A stretch of 64,000 nt of DNA, taken from the NCBI GenBank assembly GCA_023213395.1, contig CM041465.1:177389741-177453740 (forward strand). The letters run 5' to 3'. The position numbers and the translations under genes were made by a program. A model generated the notes under the pieces. It had not been told where the DNA came from. It did not search any database and saw only the letters and a list, made by a program, of their open reading frames with translations. Shown one piece after another: positions 10,208 through 22,089 of the stretch. Origin of the DNA: Cycas panzhihuaensis (taxonomy: Eukaryota; Cycadophyta). Position 1 is the first letter of the stretch, and each line of letters starts with the position of its first letter.

Positions 10208-13150
10208 AGATGCTAAGTCCCTAAAGCACTGAAGTTGTGGGTGTTCTTGGATAAATTCTTCAAACTCCCATGTTACTTCATTATAATCATACTCAACCCA
10301 CTACACTAAGTACTTGGTAATGGTCCTACTCTGGAGATGGTGCCGACGAGAATCTAGGATACCTGTTTGGGGGATCATAAGGACTTCTTCTTCATGGAGA
10401 ATAAGGAGGGTTGTTTTAGGTATATAAGCTTTCCCAAGCTACTTATTTAAGCAAGACACATGAAAGACAATATGAATTTTAGAGTTAGAGGGAAGGTCCA
10501 AGGCATAAGCGATTTCATCAATTTCGTAGAGAACTTTATAGGAACCATAGTAAAGAGGGCTTAGCTTTCAGGTTTTCTGATGGCATAGGAATTATTGCTT
10601 ATAAGGTTAGAGATGAAGGAAGACCAAATCACCCACAACAAATACTCTTTTGGACTGGTGGTAGTTAACCAATTGCTTCATTCGATTTTGAGCTATTGTC
10701 AAGTTTTGCTTAAAAATATGTAAAATTTGATCCATGTCTTGTAATTTTTATTGTGCTCCAACTATTCAAAGATTAGTGGCTAACATATGATGGAATGGTA
10801 GGGGATATACATAAAGTTCCATAAATGGAATCATTCCTATGGAAGATTGATGGGAGGAGTTATACTAATACTCTGCTAGTGCCCTCTAAGAAGTCTAACA
10901 ATTTTGATGGTCTAATACAAAATATCATAGGTATGTTTCTAATGTTTTATTGAGGGCCTATAATTAACCATCAATTTGGGGATGATAGGATGAGCTCATA
11001 TTGAAAGAGGTGCGAGAACCCTGAAAAGTTTCTTACCACAATGTGCTTGTGAATTTTAGATCACGATCAGAGACAATGGTGGATAGGAAGCCATGAAAAC
11101 AAAAGATAAATTAGATGTAGGGGTTAGTAAATCAAGGGGCTTTGTATATAGTATGGACTCATAAGAAGTGGGCATACTTGGTCAAGCAGTTAGTGATGAC
11201 CCAAATTGAGTCATAGCCTATAGATAATGGTAGTCCCATAATGAAATCCATGGCAATATCTTGCCATTTACCTTGGGGAATTGTTAATGGTTGAAAGAGG
11301 TCATCTTAAGCTTTGGTCTCAATATTATTCTATTGGCATATTTCATATTTAGAGACATACATGAGGATGGAGGACTTCGTGTGGGGCTAGTAGAAATCTG
11401 ATAAGATTTGATGGTATATTTTATCAAACTGAGAGTGATTGCCAAGGGGGCTATTATGGTATTCAACTAGGACATGGGGAATGAATGGAGATACTAGGTG
11501 GATAAATATATAATTTTAATATAGAAGGCAATTATTATATAGAGTCTAGTATTTATGATTTTGGAATTTATTGGTCTATATGGTAAAATTAGCCTGAAAT
11601 TCATTGTCATGGAGAAGGTAATCTAGCCAAGAGGGTTGAGGGAGGGAGATGACTTGAATGGTTGGGTCAGCTAGGAGATGAGAAAGAACATCTACAATCA
11701 CATTATCCTTGCCCTTTTTATAAACAATGAAGAAGTCAAAAACTTGAAGCCTATTGAGCTGCTTGGCCTATTCTTTTGACAAAACTAATTGGTCTAGTAG
11801 ACGTCAAAGGTTATAGTTGTCAATTAAGATGGTGATCTTGGATCTAAGTAGATATTGGTACCACTTAACCACTACATGAATAATAGCTTGTATAATGGGA
11901 TAGAAATTTTGCATGACTCCAGAGGTGTCACATTCTATCTAAAAGGGTTATGAGAAATCAAGGGTGGTGAGTATTAACATAGAGGACATGAGTGCTTCTA
12001 GGTAGCTAAAAGCATCAACAATGTGAGGTGACCATTAAAATGAATCTCTATGTAGTAAGTTTATCATGGGGGTTGCTATAGCAACATAATTTTTAACAAA
12101 GTGACAATAAAATCTAGTCAATCCAAGAAAAGCCTATAATTGAGTTAAGCCTTTTGGTGTAGGCCATTGGATGATGATATAGATTTTGTCAGGGTTGATT
12201 CAGACACCTTCCATAGAGATGATGTACCCAAGGTATTGTAATTTAGTTTTGTCAAATTTACATTTGGATATTTTGGCATATAGTTGGTTTTCTAGAGAAT
12301 TTGTAGGGCAGACTCTAAATGTTAGACATGGAGGGTCATGGCAGTACTTTAGATAAGGATGTCATGGAAGAAGACAAGGATAAGTTTATGAAGGTAAGGT
12401 GTAAAGATTTTGTTCATTAGGGCTTGGAAGGTGGAAGGGGCATTACATAATCACAATGGCATGGCTTGGAATTTGAAATGGCCATGATAGGTCTAGAAAG
12501 CTATTTTATGCTTGTTTTTAAGTGTAATAGGAATCTAATAATACCCTAATTATAAGTCAAGTTTAGAGAAGAACATGGTCCTATGAATTTCATCCAGCAT
12601 GTCATTAATTCGAGGGGTCAAAAATTTATTCTTAATAATGACTTTATTTATTTCTTTATAATTGACATTGAGCAAAAAAGAACCAATTTTTTTGGGACCA
12701 ATATAATCAGTAACGTGTAAGGGCTCTTACTAGGTTAGATGATACCCATGTCCAGGAGCTTAGTTGTGATACACTCAATTTTATTTTTTTGAAAATATGA
12801 GTTACGATATAGGTGGAGGATGACGGGATTATATGGGTGCTTTAAGTTAATGGTGTGGTGGAATCCACGATCAAGGGGGAAGGCTTCCTACTAGAGGGTC
12901 AAAAACATATTAGTACTTGTTGAGGATTGATTGGATGTCTAGATGGACATCTAATTATAGTTGAATATTATTGATTCTGATAATGTAACCAAGGCTCTTA
13001 TTAAGTTACTGAATCATTTGTTCAGGGGAGATCAATTTATTTGGTGGGGATTTGGAGACCGTATAATTTATGAGTTTGTCTAAATTGGTCTTAAAACATC
13101 ATAAATGGATTGTGTAGAGAGTTCTTAGTACTATAAGTGCTTAAGGTTTA
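10208..13150 (-). pseudogene. Gypsy K pol: RT, RNase H and integrase remnants
   Basis: Reading the minus strand from 13,150 down: NVNYKEINK and TPRINDMLDE (RT), [24 protein letters not shown], and VFFHDILI at about 12,355-12,380 where the catalytic Y/F-x-D-D should be (first Asp is His). Then YLGYIIS, WPTPKGLTQL-AFLGLT (thumb), IECDTSGVM (RNase H), RLQVFDFFIVYKKGKDN, then the integrase zinc region (YHNSPLGNHSQFDKIYHQI) and catalytic-core remnants down to about 10,400. Order and motifs are Ty3-gypsy. Stops occur every few tens of codons and RT is catalytically dead. Confidence 0.8.
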
Positions 13151-13176
13151 AAGCCATTGGATGCCAAGGATTGCAT

Positions 13177-13548
13177 CTAAGCCTCCAATAGATAAGTCAT
13201 AAAAGTCATATCAGAGGTGATAAGTGCTAATATAATCTTGAATATTACCCTGACATAGTGGAGGCTATAATGGCCAGGTAAGGAGCAATTGAATCCTATT
13301 TTTAGTTCAATATAGAGGTTCAACTGCTTGGTGATGACACTATCAAGGAAGTTTACTGATGCACCACCATCAATTAAGATTATGATAGGGGTCTTCCTTA
13401 TAGTCCTTTTTATGCATAACGGGTCATGACAGATAGAAGAGAAAATAACATATATAGAAGGTTTAGGTTCAAGTGGGGGAGGGGATTCCAAAAAGGGATC
13501 TCCTATAGTTTCGTATTCTAAATTAGAATTGGGGTTAATGGTGAGCAT
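13177..13548 (-). pseudogene. Gypsy K aspartic protease remnant
   Basis: A 123-codon open stretch contains IILIDGGASVNFLDSVITKQL, matching the retropepsin site (hydrophobic-Leu/Ile-x-D-S/T-G-A-S/T-x-N-F-I/L). The middle residue of the D-S/T-G triad is Gly here. The protease would release Gag and Pol products. It lies between gag and RT, as expected for Ty3-gypsy. Confidence 0.75.
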
Positions 13549-14524
13549 TGTTTTTCTAGCTTTATAAACTTGAGTGTGCTTATTGAACTACTTTTTTGTG
13601 CATTGGGTACAAAGGTCGACTGCCCTACACCTATTTGCCTCTAAAGTGGGGGCCCTTATCGATGTCATTTCTATTAGGGGATTTTTTGTTGATCATTTTA
13701 CTTGGTCTTTAGCTGGTTGTCCTATGTAGTTATCTGTTCTAAACTTCAGGGGCCTATAAGGATCAGATTGCCTTGGGCGACTAGACCATGCTAATTCCCT
13801 TCTAAAGTTGGTAGTTTGTTATGCTACAAACTTTGCTTCCACCACCTTAACTACATTAATAACATCCTATAGGTTGGGAGGAGAGATAGTATTAAGTCTA
13901 ATTTGTATCTGATCTTTTAGTCTAGTTATATAGGTTTTAATTAGTATTAACTTATCAAGATACTGAGTGACTCAATTCTAAAAGTCTTAAAATTCATTTG
14001 TATAAGCTTCCACTAAGGTAGATTATTTGAGCTTCATTAGATGATTCCAAGTTTCTTCATATTACTCAAAGAAACATTTGTAGAATATGTTCTATATTTG
14101 GTTTACATGGTATTCTTGGGCCTAATAGTTATACCAATGATGTGCTTTGCCCTCCAAGTGAATGGAAGCAAATGTTAAATTAATTAGTTGGGGACATTGG
14201 GTTGAGCAAGAAGTAGGAGTCTAACTTGCTAATCTAGGTGTGAGTAACATCTTTGTTGAGATCCAAATCAAAAATAGGTATATTAATTTTATGGTTGAAG
14301 GTTGTTTGGTGAACAAATAGAGGCTATGGAGCTCCACCTTGAGAGATGCTACCTTACGGAGTTTTAGATGTTGCTATTGAGGAGATACTAAAGGGTTGAA
14401 ATTGTTGTGATATGGTAATGATTTGCCCTGATAAGTCCGAAAGCCATGTTCCTAGCTTCTTATATAGTAATGTGACTTCTACTTCCAAAGTAGAAATATG
14501 CTTGCCTTGGTTAGTTGGTGCCAT
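13549..14524 (-). pseudogene. Gypsy K gag remnant
   Basis: An ATG at 14,522-14,524 opens MAPTNQGKHISTLEVEV, with a heptad-like N-terminus. Downstream remnants fit a retrotransposon gag domain in several frames (KINIPIFDLDLNKDV, SKLDSYFLLNPMS), followed by sequence near 13,600 where the zinc knuckle would lie. Many stops. Gag would form the particle shell. Confidence 0.6.
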
Positions 14525-15820
14525 CACAGAAGAGGAAAAGAAAGGGATATGATAAAGTGGGATGTAATAAGAAGAAGAGGATAGTAGAAGTAGGAGAGAC
14601 TAGACAAAACTAATAGTTTTAAAGAAGTGGGGATGTATGAGAAAAGAGAATAAGAGACAGAAAAAAATAGGGGGTGCGGGATGTCAATAGACTATTAACC
14701 CTAAATGTTAAGTAAGAATATAGGATAGTGGGGCTCACAAGGTGCCTATGTGTTGTTTTCCCTAAGATTTGAAAGTTAAAACTAACCTAGTAAATCTTTA
14801 CTAGTACGACACACTAATTACAATGGGGTAGGTGAATTTTAATGTTTGTATTCAAGTTGATGGCTTAAGTATGGGTAAGTATAAAATTGCCTACAAAATC
14901 TAACCTAATACAAAATAACCAGCATAATGTGCTAATTGAAATAAGGTATATGAGTTTTAATGGTAAGTTTTTTTTTTTTTCTATCTCTTTTTTCTTCTTC
15001 TTCTTTTTTTTTTTTTTTTTTTAATTTAAATGTTGTGACTTAAGATTTGAATTAGAAAGTGGAGTAAGTGAAATAAGATGTAAATAATATAAGGTGGCCT
15101 ACCAAGCACTAGTTAAGGTATGCTTGGTCTTGTAGGCCTACAAATAAACTTCTTATGTAGAAGTTTAGGGTAAGTAGCTTTGTGGCACTAGCTACTAACC
15201 ACTATACTATAAGACTTTGATAGCTAGTAGATTGCTTATGTTAGGAAGGGCTCAAGACCTAAAAGGGTCCTTGTGTATACCCAAAGGTATGTGGAGGCAC
15301 AAATCCATAGCCAAGTTTTATCTAGGACTTAGTTCAAGAGTGCGATCTTTAATCCTTCACACAAGGGGTGGAAAATCCATAATATGCTTAGCCAGAATGA
15401 CAACTCCCTATAATGTTTAAAGACCCCCTAATATAGAGTCTCTACCTATCTACTTGGGTAGCCACTACATAGAGTCATCTACCTAAGAATACGGGGTGGA
15501 AGGGAGAAATGATAGCTATCAAGTAGATTTATCTACCCTTGGACTGATGAGTCTAGCACAAAACTTTAAATAAATAAACTGAACTAAAAATGAACATAAA
15601 GATAAAAAAAATTGAAGTGTCAAGCATTACTTAGGGGAAGAAATTTTCCTTCCCTCATGACTCATGAGTGGTGTTGTATTTATCCTTAATCTCTATGGAG
15701 AGAGTACTAAGAGAAGGTATTTCCTTGATCTCTACTTAGGTAGAGATAGTACTCGATCTAGTAGGAAAAAAATTCTTGATTTCTTTTATTTTTCATTGAG
15801 AAGCTTCCCACGATCATAAG
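14525..15820. other. Gypsy K 5' leader
   Basis: Non-coding, with a poly-T/TTC-rich patch at 14,967-15,022 and short chance frames (15,217-15,420, plus). The sequence tagagtctctacctatctacttgggtag and near-copies at 15,430-15,560 and 15,710-15,750 form weak internal repetition. Confidence 0.5.
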
Positions 15821-15824
15821 CTTA

Positions 15825-15836
15825 GATCTGATACCA
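15825..15836 (-). other. Primer binding site of Gypsy K
   Basis: On the minus strand TGGTATCAGATC, one base from the initiator tRNA-Met site TGGTATCAGAGC, separated from the LTR by AG, the same spacing as in element J. Confidence 0.85.
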
Positions 15837-15838
15837 CT

Positions 15839-16255
15839 TGGAACATACCTGATCTACAAGTTGTGCTTAAGGACACTTTAAGAAATACTTAAGAGCTTAA
15901 AAGGTTCCTTTATTGCAATTTCATAAAACACAAATACATCAATGGAGGCAAGAAAGCTTAATGATCACCAAAAGAGAATGTACTCTCATACAATCTCAAA
16001 TAGTAATAAGATAACATAAGTGTTTCATTTACAGATATTTAGCCTTATATAAGCAAAAATGACTGCTAACGCTAACATTCTATTGGTGGCTCCTTGAGCC
16101 CTCTAATCTCATTAGTGGAGGCATGTGGTTGGTGCACATGGATTAACAATTATCTTTAACCTTCTCTTCCTTAATCATGAAATTATGGTTTAGCCTTGAC
16201 CTTCTCTATGTGATTAGATGCTCTTATGCTACTAACATTGGAATGTTATGTAACA
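15839..16255 (-). repeat. 5' LTR of Gypsy K
   Basis: TGGAACATACC...TGTAACA; partner of 9,778-10,193, followed by the TSD copy tggtt at 16,256-16,260. Confidence 0.93.
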
Positions 16256-16298
16256 TGGTTTATATGTCAGAATAAATGAAATAAATATTAAATGGGAG

Positions 16299-16618
16299 TG
16301 TTAATATTTAATATTTATTATGATTTATAACTCCAAAGTATGAGTCTCCTCTTTAATTTTTATATTTTAATAGTTATTAGATTTTTAATATTATATGAAT
16401 TGGTAAGTTTTTAGCGTTACATTAACAATCTCACTCATGTGTCAATCATTTTAGGATCAATATTCCATTTAGGTTTGTATAAAAGAACATATTATACATT
16501 GTAAAATGAATGAGAGAAATTAATGCAATGGGATTTAATTTTTATTTTATGAAATCATTAAGTCAATAGGTTAATCCACCCATTTAAGTTTTCTTCATGC
16601 ATGCTTGAAATTAATTAT
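16299..16618 (+). repeat. 3' LTR of Copia A
   Basis: Starts TGTTAATATT right after a short purine run (aaatgggag, 16,290-16,298). It aligns with 247-546 and 39,390-39,717. The right boundary is placed where Copia D sequence (ttgttctctttccactt) begins, uncertain by two or three bases. Confidence 0.85.
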
Positions 16619-17416
16619 AATTGTTCTCTTTCCACTTGATTAAATACTTGTGTGTGATTTGAGTAGACCTTATTCTCTAGAATGTCATTTAAAAAAGCAC
16701 TTATTACATCCATTTAGTGGATCTCTTACCTAAATTATATTGTTGTATTGACCAACAATCTAATCCTAGTCATATTGGCTATTGAAGAAAAGATTTCATC
16801 ACACTCTATATCTTAATCTGAGCATATTCTTTAGTGATAAATCTAAGTTTGTACTTGTATATAGAACCCTTTAGGAAAAGCTTAAGTTTACAAATATATC
16901 TATATCCAATTAAACTTCTACTAATAGGAAGTATGAACAAGTCCTATGCATTATTTTTTATTATGGAGCTATACTTTCTCTTCTATAGCCTTTCATCACT
17001 CAACTTACTTAATTGTTTCCTTAAAGGAGTTTGGATCTTTTAATCTCAAAATATTGGACATAAAGGTAGAGTATGGTTCTTGCCTTTTTTATACTTATCT
17101 TCATCCCTTCATTAATATCGATCTTCCCAATAAGCAAGTCTTTAATCATTTACTTGTACCACTTGGGTAATTTAAGAAAGGACCCTTGTGAAGTTTCAAC
17201 TTACTATAGATTTTGAGGTTTATGACTTTATGCTTTTGCACTTTATCCCCTCAAACTAGATTTAGGTATATCAATATTGATACTTTGAGTTTTTTCTTTA
17301 ATTTTACCTTAAACCTTATCATTTTTATATTAATAAAAAGTAACATGCCTACTAATTATGATTTTTTTTTGTTAGATCTATTAGCTTGTAAGACTTGGGT
17401 GCATCATTGTATCTAA

Positions 17417-17483
<67 letters not shown>

Positions 17484-18000
17484 CTTTTGTCATCTAACTT
17501 CTTTCTTTGCTCCATAGGAATGTGAGTATGTGCAATTCTCCCAAAAACTCTCAAGTGACTAACGCATGGCTTTAATCCAGTTCATGCTTTCTTAGGTCTT
17601 ATGTCCCTATCTACTTTGGTGGAACACTTATTCAGGAGGTAAACTACTATGGTAATTGCTTCATTCTAATAATCAAGATAAAGGCCTTTGGCTTTGAACA
17701 TACATTTGCCATCCCCACAATAGTCTCATTCTTTCTCTCTATAATACCATTCTACTATGGTATATATGTAGTAGTAAATTGTCTCTTGGTGTTTTCTTCT
17801 TTTTAAAATTAGAAGAACTTAGTGGATTCACATTCTCCATTACTATCACTTCTCAAGGTTTTGATTTTCAAACTTAAGAAATATACATGCTCCTTTAAAC
17901 TACTTGAAAAAATGAAATGTTTGTGATTTTAAAAAATAAATCTATATTTTCTTCATAAGTCGTCTATAAAAGTCTTGAAGTAATATGCCCCTCTAAAGGA
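16619..18000 (-). pseudogene. Copia D integrase core to N-terminal reverse transcriptase
   Basis: Reading down the minus strand: NGIIERKNETIVGMA (third catalytic Glu, about 17,760), a region matching the integrase C-terminal block (VSHLRVFGRIAHTHI-like, near 17,540), a linker, and finally MDVISAFLNDILENKVYSN (RT, near 16,700). Then Copia A interrupts and the RT resumes at 246 (LVYRLKK). The same stretch, more complete, is present at 39,718-41,055. The right boundary at about 18,000 is where similarity to that copy stops. Several stops and frameshifts. Confidence 0.75.
17419..17481. repeat. (AT)n microsatellite
   Basis: About 31 uninterrupted AT units inside Copia D. The duplicate locus (40,515-40,535) has only a short tatacattttt here, so the array expanded in this copy. 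Confidence 0.95.
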
Positions 18001-18126
18001 TCGAGAGTGTTTGGCACACCTCTCAAGGTCCACCACCTCCTAACATTGACAAATATTAGAGAAAGTGCCACCATATGAAAATATAAGATATCGCCCCAAA
18101 GTGGGAATTATCCTAATATTTCTCCT
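18001..18126 (-). repeat. Possible 3' LTR remnant and polypurine tract of Copia C
   Basis: Unique sequence between the end of Copia D similarity and the end of Copia C RNase H. A purine tract followed on the minus strand by tattaggataattccc is compatible with an LTR start, but no second copy is visible. Confidence 0.3.
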
Positions 18127-18179
18127 CCATAATGCTTATTTGGGAAGACCCCAAGCTTATCTTGAATTTGATAAATTTT

Positions 18180-19914
18180 ATTTTGTTGAGTACCTTTGTA
18201 AAGATATTTGTGACTTAATCCTTTATGCTTAAAATATACCAACTCACCTTGCTACAGTAGCTCTTTAATGAAGTGATATTGTGTTTCTATGTATTTAGTC
18301 CTATTATGAAACACTAGATTCTTAGTCATCTAAAATGGTACTTTGATTATCACAAAATAGCTATATGAGACTAATATGTTTCTCATATAAATTCTAAAGC
18401 AATCTTTTAAACCAAACTATCTCATAAGCTCCTACTATAGTTCCTTTATATTTTACTTTAACAATAGATAAAGATATTGTTGCATGATTCTTTGAACTCT
18501 ATGCTATTATTGTTGAACCCAAACTAAATGTATAACCCAAGCTAGACTTCATATCATCTACACAACTTTCCTAGTCTGAGTTTGTGTAACTAATCAACCT
18601 GTAATCCTCTGATGACCTGTAATGTAGACCATACCCAATAGTTCCTCTAAAATACTTGAGAATTCTTTTGGCTTCTTACTAATGTTTTACCTTAGACTCA
18701 TACATATACTTCGAAACCACACTAACTATATACATAATGTCTAGTCTAGTTAAAATTAAATAAATATGGCTTTTAATCAATAGCTTATAAAGTATAGGAT
18801 TAACTGATTTAAACTCCTCAAACTTAAACAATTTTAATCCAACTTCTATTGGTGTTATAAGTGGCTTACAACTAAATTTTCTAAATTTATACAATATATC
18901 CAATGTATATTTCTTCTATGACATAAATATCCTCTTTTCGTCTTACCATACTTCAATGCCTAAGAAATATTACATAAGTTATAAATCTATCATTTCAAAC
19001 CCTTTACACATATTTTTCTTAAATTTTTGGGATAAGTAATCATAATTCTCAGTATATACTCTAGGTCATTCACATATAATCCCATAATTAATATTAATCT
19101 TTCTTCTAACTTTATGTATAAGTTAGGGCTTGATTGGCTCCTTAAGAATCCTTTACCCTTAAAGCACTTATCAATCCTAGAGTACCATGCTTTAGGTGCT
19201 AATTTGAGTCAATAAAGGCCTTTTTGAGTCTATATACCTTGTATTCCTTTCCCTTCACTTCAAAACCCTTAGGTTGTTTGATATATATCTATTCATTGAT
19301 ATATCTATTCAAAAATGCATTCTTCACATCAATGTAATAGATTGTCCAACCTTGTTGTGCAACTAAGACCATGATTAATTTGATTATTTTTAGCCTTTCA
19401 AATAGTGTAAATATTTTATTATAGTCTATGCCTTCAACTTGAACATATCTCCTTACAACTAATCATGCTTTACACTTATCAATTGAACTATCTGACTTGT
19501 ACTTGGTTTTGTAGACCTATTTTATTCTTAATGACATCCTTTCTTGGTGGCAAATCAACTAACTCCCAAGTGTTATTCTTCACTAAAGTATTATATTCTT
19601 CCTCTATTCCTTCTTTCAATTCATCTTGGCTATTTGCCTCTTCAAAATTTTGAGGTTCATTTGACTCCATAACTTGAATCATAAGTTTAAAATTTACCTT
19701 TTAATATCTAGTTATCATTTTTTCAAAGTTAGTATCTTTTTGTGTCCATTTTGGAACCTTTTGATTTGAAGTTGATGGACTTGCTTTAATTGTATTAGGT
19801 ATATTTATACCATTTAAGTTAGGTTCTACATCAACTATAATATTTTTATCTTTATCTTTTTCAATAACTTTTTTTTAATAGAATTCATCTTCATTGAAGA
19901 TGACATCCCTACTC
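18180..19914 (-). pseudogene. Copia C reverse transcriptase and RNase H remnant
   Basis: From 19,682 down: NEPQNFEEA, EEYNTLVKNNTWELVDLPP (RT start), then broken RT; the region around 19,050 where YVDD is expected reads a degraded form. From 18,960: MSQKKYTLDILYKF, PITPIEVGLKL-like, LTRLDIMYIVSVVSKYM (connection), KRILKYFRGTIGYGLHY (18,660), then RNase H pieces to about 18,200. The longest open pieces are 18,679-18,903 and 19,488-19,682. A typical Copia RT/RNase H, not functional. Confidence 0.75.
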
Positions 19915-19919
19915 ATGAT
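19915..19919. repeat. Target site duplication of Copia B, left copy
   Basis: atgat, identical to 32,263-32,267. Confidence 0.93.
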
Positions 19920-20368
19920 TGTTAAATAATGTCTAATGTTCTCTTTTAATACTACTTTATGTAACTTTATTATTGTAAGAATAGTTGAAAAGAGTAGTTA
20001 CCTTTTCAACAAACCTCTCTACCTATTTATTCTCCTAGATTCTAGGAAGAGAAAAAAGAATGAAGAACAAAATGTAATATTTTAGTCAATGCTGTATGGA
20101 GACGATTATGAGGCTGCAAACATGGTCAACTATGCACATTCTCAATTTTAGAGAGAGAGGATGAGATCCTACTCTATCTGTAATGTATAATCCATTTATT
20201 TATTAATATATTTATATTTTGAGGTGGTTTTCTTAATCCCCATTAGGGGGTTTTTTCCACCTGTCCAATATCTGTAAGCATTTGTATGATTATTATTTTT
20301 CTTGTAAATTATTTGAAGCAAATTACTTATTCTGTTAACATTTAATCAAATATTCCCTTTCTCTATCA
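19920..20368 (+). repeat. 5' LTR of Copia B
   Basis: TGTTAAATAATG...CTATCA; partner of 31,815-32,262. The shared interior includes tattctcctagattctagga and gagagagaggatgagatcct. Confidence 0.95.
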
Positions 20369-20382
20369 TGGTATCATAGCAG
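20369..20382 (+). other. Primer binding site of Copia B
   Basis: tggtatcatagcagg directly after the LTR end CA, one base from the initiator tRNA-Met site. Confidence 0.88.
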
Positions 20383-22089
20383 GGTAGTTAACACATTTAA
20401 AATAACAAAAACTTATAATTTTTTCTATTATATAGCTAACACCAAATTTTTTTACATCTGTCTTGTAAGTCTGGCCTACTAAGATTACATACCGTCAAAT
20501 GTAAAATATCTATGAGGATATTATACAAAAATGGGTTGATAAACCCTCTCTCAAATAGATTTTATGAAGACTACTGAGATAAAACCCTAGTAAAGGAAAA
20601 ATCCTTTATCCAGCACAGAAAATTACTTGGAATCACTTGCTGTAGCCTGGAGGAGATCTTTACAAGACAAGCCATCCATGTGAAGTAGAAACCTCCAACA
20701 TAACTTCATACTACAAGGACCAAAGAAATCATCCAAGTTCTGTGATGAGACAAAACCCTGACTAAAACTAAAGAGTGTCATTAATCAATACTAAGAGTAC
20801 AAGTAAAGATGCCAAGAACACATATGAGATGCCAATAGAATAAGTAAGACACCAAGAACATAGTTGAGACGTCAAGACTGTAGATGAGATGCCAAGACAT
20901 CAAGATCACTGATAAAGATGCCAAGAAGCACCTATGAAGATGCGAAGAATGATCTGGTCACTAGTAAGTAATAAATACCCTTCTCAAACTTATACAAGCT
21001 ACACGGGATTCTAGTATACCCCAAAATTAGTCGATGCCACTGTAATTTGCACAAACTATATAAACGGGAATCCAACATAACCCATACCATCTATCATCGC
21101 CTCAAATCTTCAAAAACTACACGAACGGGAGCCAAGAATATGCTGCAGTCTGCGTGTATGAGTGAAATGAACCCTAGGTCATACTCCAATGAAACCCATT
21201 AAACATTAGTTTAATTTTTGGTTAGATCTAACTCCTTAATTAAATAATAAGAAAATCACTGTTATTTTAAAAATAGAACCCCCCCCCCCCTTTATTAATA
21301 ATTTTGAACCCTCTCCTTTAATAATAATCCCCTTTAATCTTTAATAAATGTAATTTCTTCCTCAATTACTTTTAAAATAATTTTTCCTTATTTAAACATA
21401 AGAACTTGCTTAATCCTTCATAAACACACCTTAGTTAATTGATTTCTAGATACCCTTCCTTAATCATATTTTTAATTTAGAAGGGTAAAACTTAAAGTTT
21501 TTCATATTTTTTAATGTTTGATCTAACTTAAAGTTATTATTAAGCCTCCCCCACCCTCCCCCCCCCATTGACCCTCACCCTGATCATTTAGGCCTCTTAA
21601 ATAACTCAGTCTAAGTAGACAAAGGGGTTAAACCCTTATTCAAATTTATTTTATTATTATTTTTTATTATTTTCTTCAAAGGGTGTACCAGTGTACTTTT
21701 AATTATAACTTTCTCATACAGAGTCATAATTTCATTCTGAAAGAAACATCAGTTTCCTAACTTAGAAATAGACTGTTTAGTTGGTCTTTCAATTTTTTTA
21801 ACATCATTTTGACCTAAAGATCTTTGCTCCAAATCTAGTCTTCTAATCAACCTGGTAAGATCAGGTACATGCTCCAAATTTATAATTTTTTCTCTCATAC
21901 TTTCTTAAAATACTTATCATAATGTTATTATGTCATTTCATGCAAATACTCAAATTAATGATTTAATTCTTTAATTGTAGTTATTATTGCAGTTTAATTA
22001 TTAATTGTTCAATGATTTTATGTGTTGAATTATTATTGTAATCTACTTCATCTTCACCTACAACCCAAATCTCTTTCCTTAAGAAGTTT
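20383..22089 (+). other. Copia B leader with 20-bp minisatellite
   Basis: No coding motif. It contains a 20-bp tandem repeat (20,807-20,947), a C10 run (21,276-21,289), and a CCCTCCCCC patch near 21,546-21,566. It is long for a Copia leader and may hide an unrecognised insertion. Confidence 0.5.
20807..20947 (+). repeat. 20-bp minisatellite, unit agatgccaag + 10 variable bases
   Basis: Units start exactly 20 bases apart at 20,807, 20,827, 20,847, 20,867 and 20,887 (agatgccaag, agatgccaat, agacaccaag, agacgtcaag, agatgccaag). Two further irregular copies start at 20,916 and 20,938. Confidence 0.88.

Larger units (their letters stand above)
9778..16255 (-). mobile_element. Gypsy K, Ty3-gypsy LTR retrotransposon nested in Copia A
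   Basis: A 6,478-bp minus-strand element with LTRs of 416 and 417 bp (9,778-10,193 and 15,839-16,255), TG...CA ends, a perfect 5-bp TSD, a tRNA-Met-type primer site and a purine tract. Minus-strand order is gag, protease, RT, RNase H, integrase, the Ty3-gypsy order. Coding regions are heavily broken. By eye the LTRs differ at about one base in five over their first 110 bases, so this is an old copy. It is absent from the duplicate Copia A segment at 39.3 kb. Confidence 0.93.
247..16618 (+). mobile_element. Copia A, Ty1-copia LTR retrotransposon with two nested insertions
   Basis: A degenerate plus-strand Copia bounded by LTRs at 247-546 and 16,299-16,618, inserted in the RT of Copia D. Internal order is gag, protease, integrase, RT, RNase H, which defines Copia. 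Removing J (3,277-6,305) and K (9,778-16,255) with one TSD copy each leaves about 6.9 kb. Flanking bases aaata (242-246) and aattg (16,619 on) look like a decayed 5-bp TSD, and the second copy of this junction at 39.7 kb reads aaatg. Every coding domain has frameshifts and stops. The RT-to-LTR part and the flanking Copia D recur at 38,265-41,055. Confidence 0.85.

Noticed and set aside
15825-15836. tRNA-like matches at the primer sites as possible tRNA genes
   Set aside because: Only 12-15 bases match, next to LTRs, as primer sites do; no cloverleaf-forming sequence was found in the window.
20807-20947. CRISPR-like regularly spaced repeats
   Set aside because: The repeat core is only 10 bases with 10-base variable parts, diverged, inside a plant Copia leader. 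It is a minisatellite.
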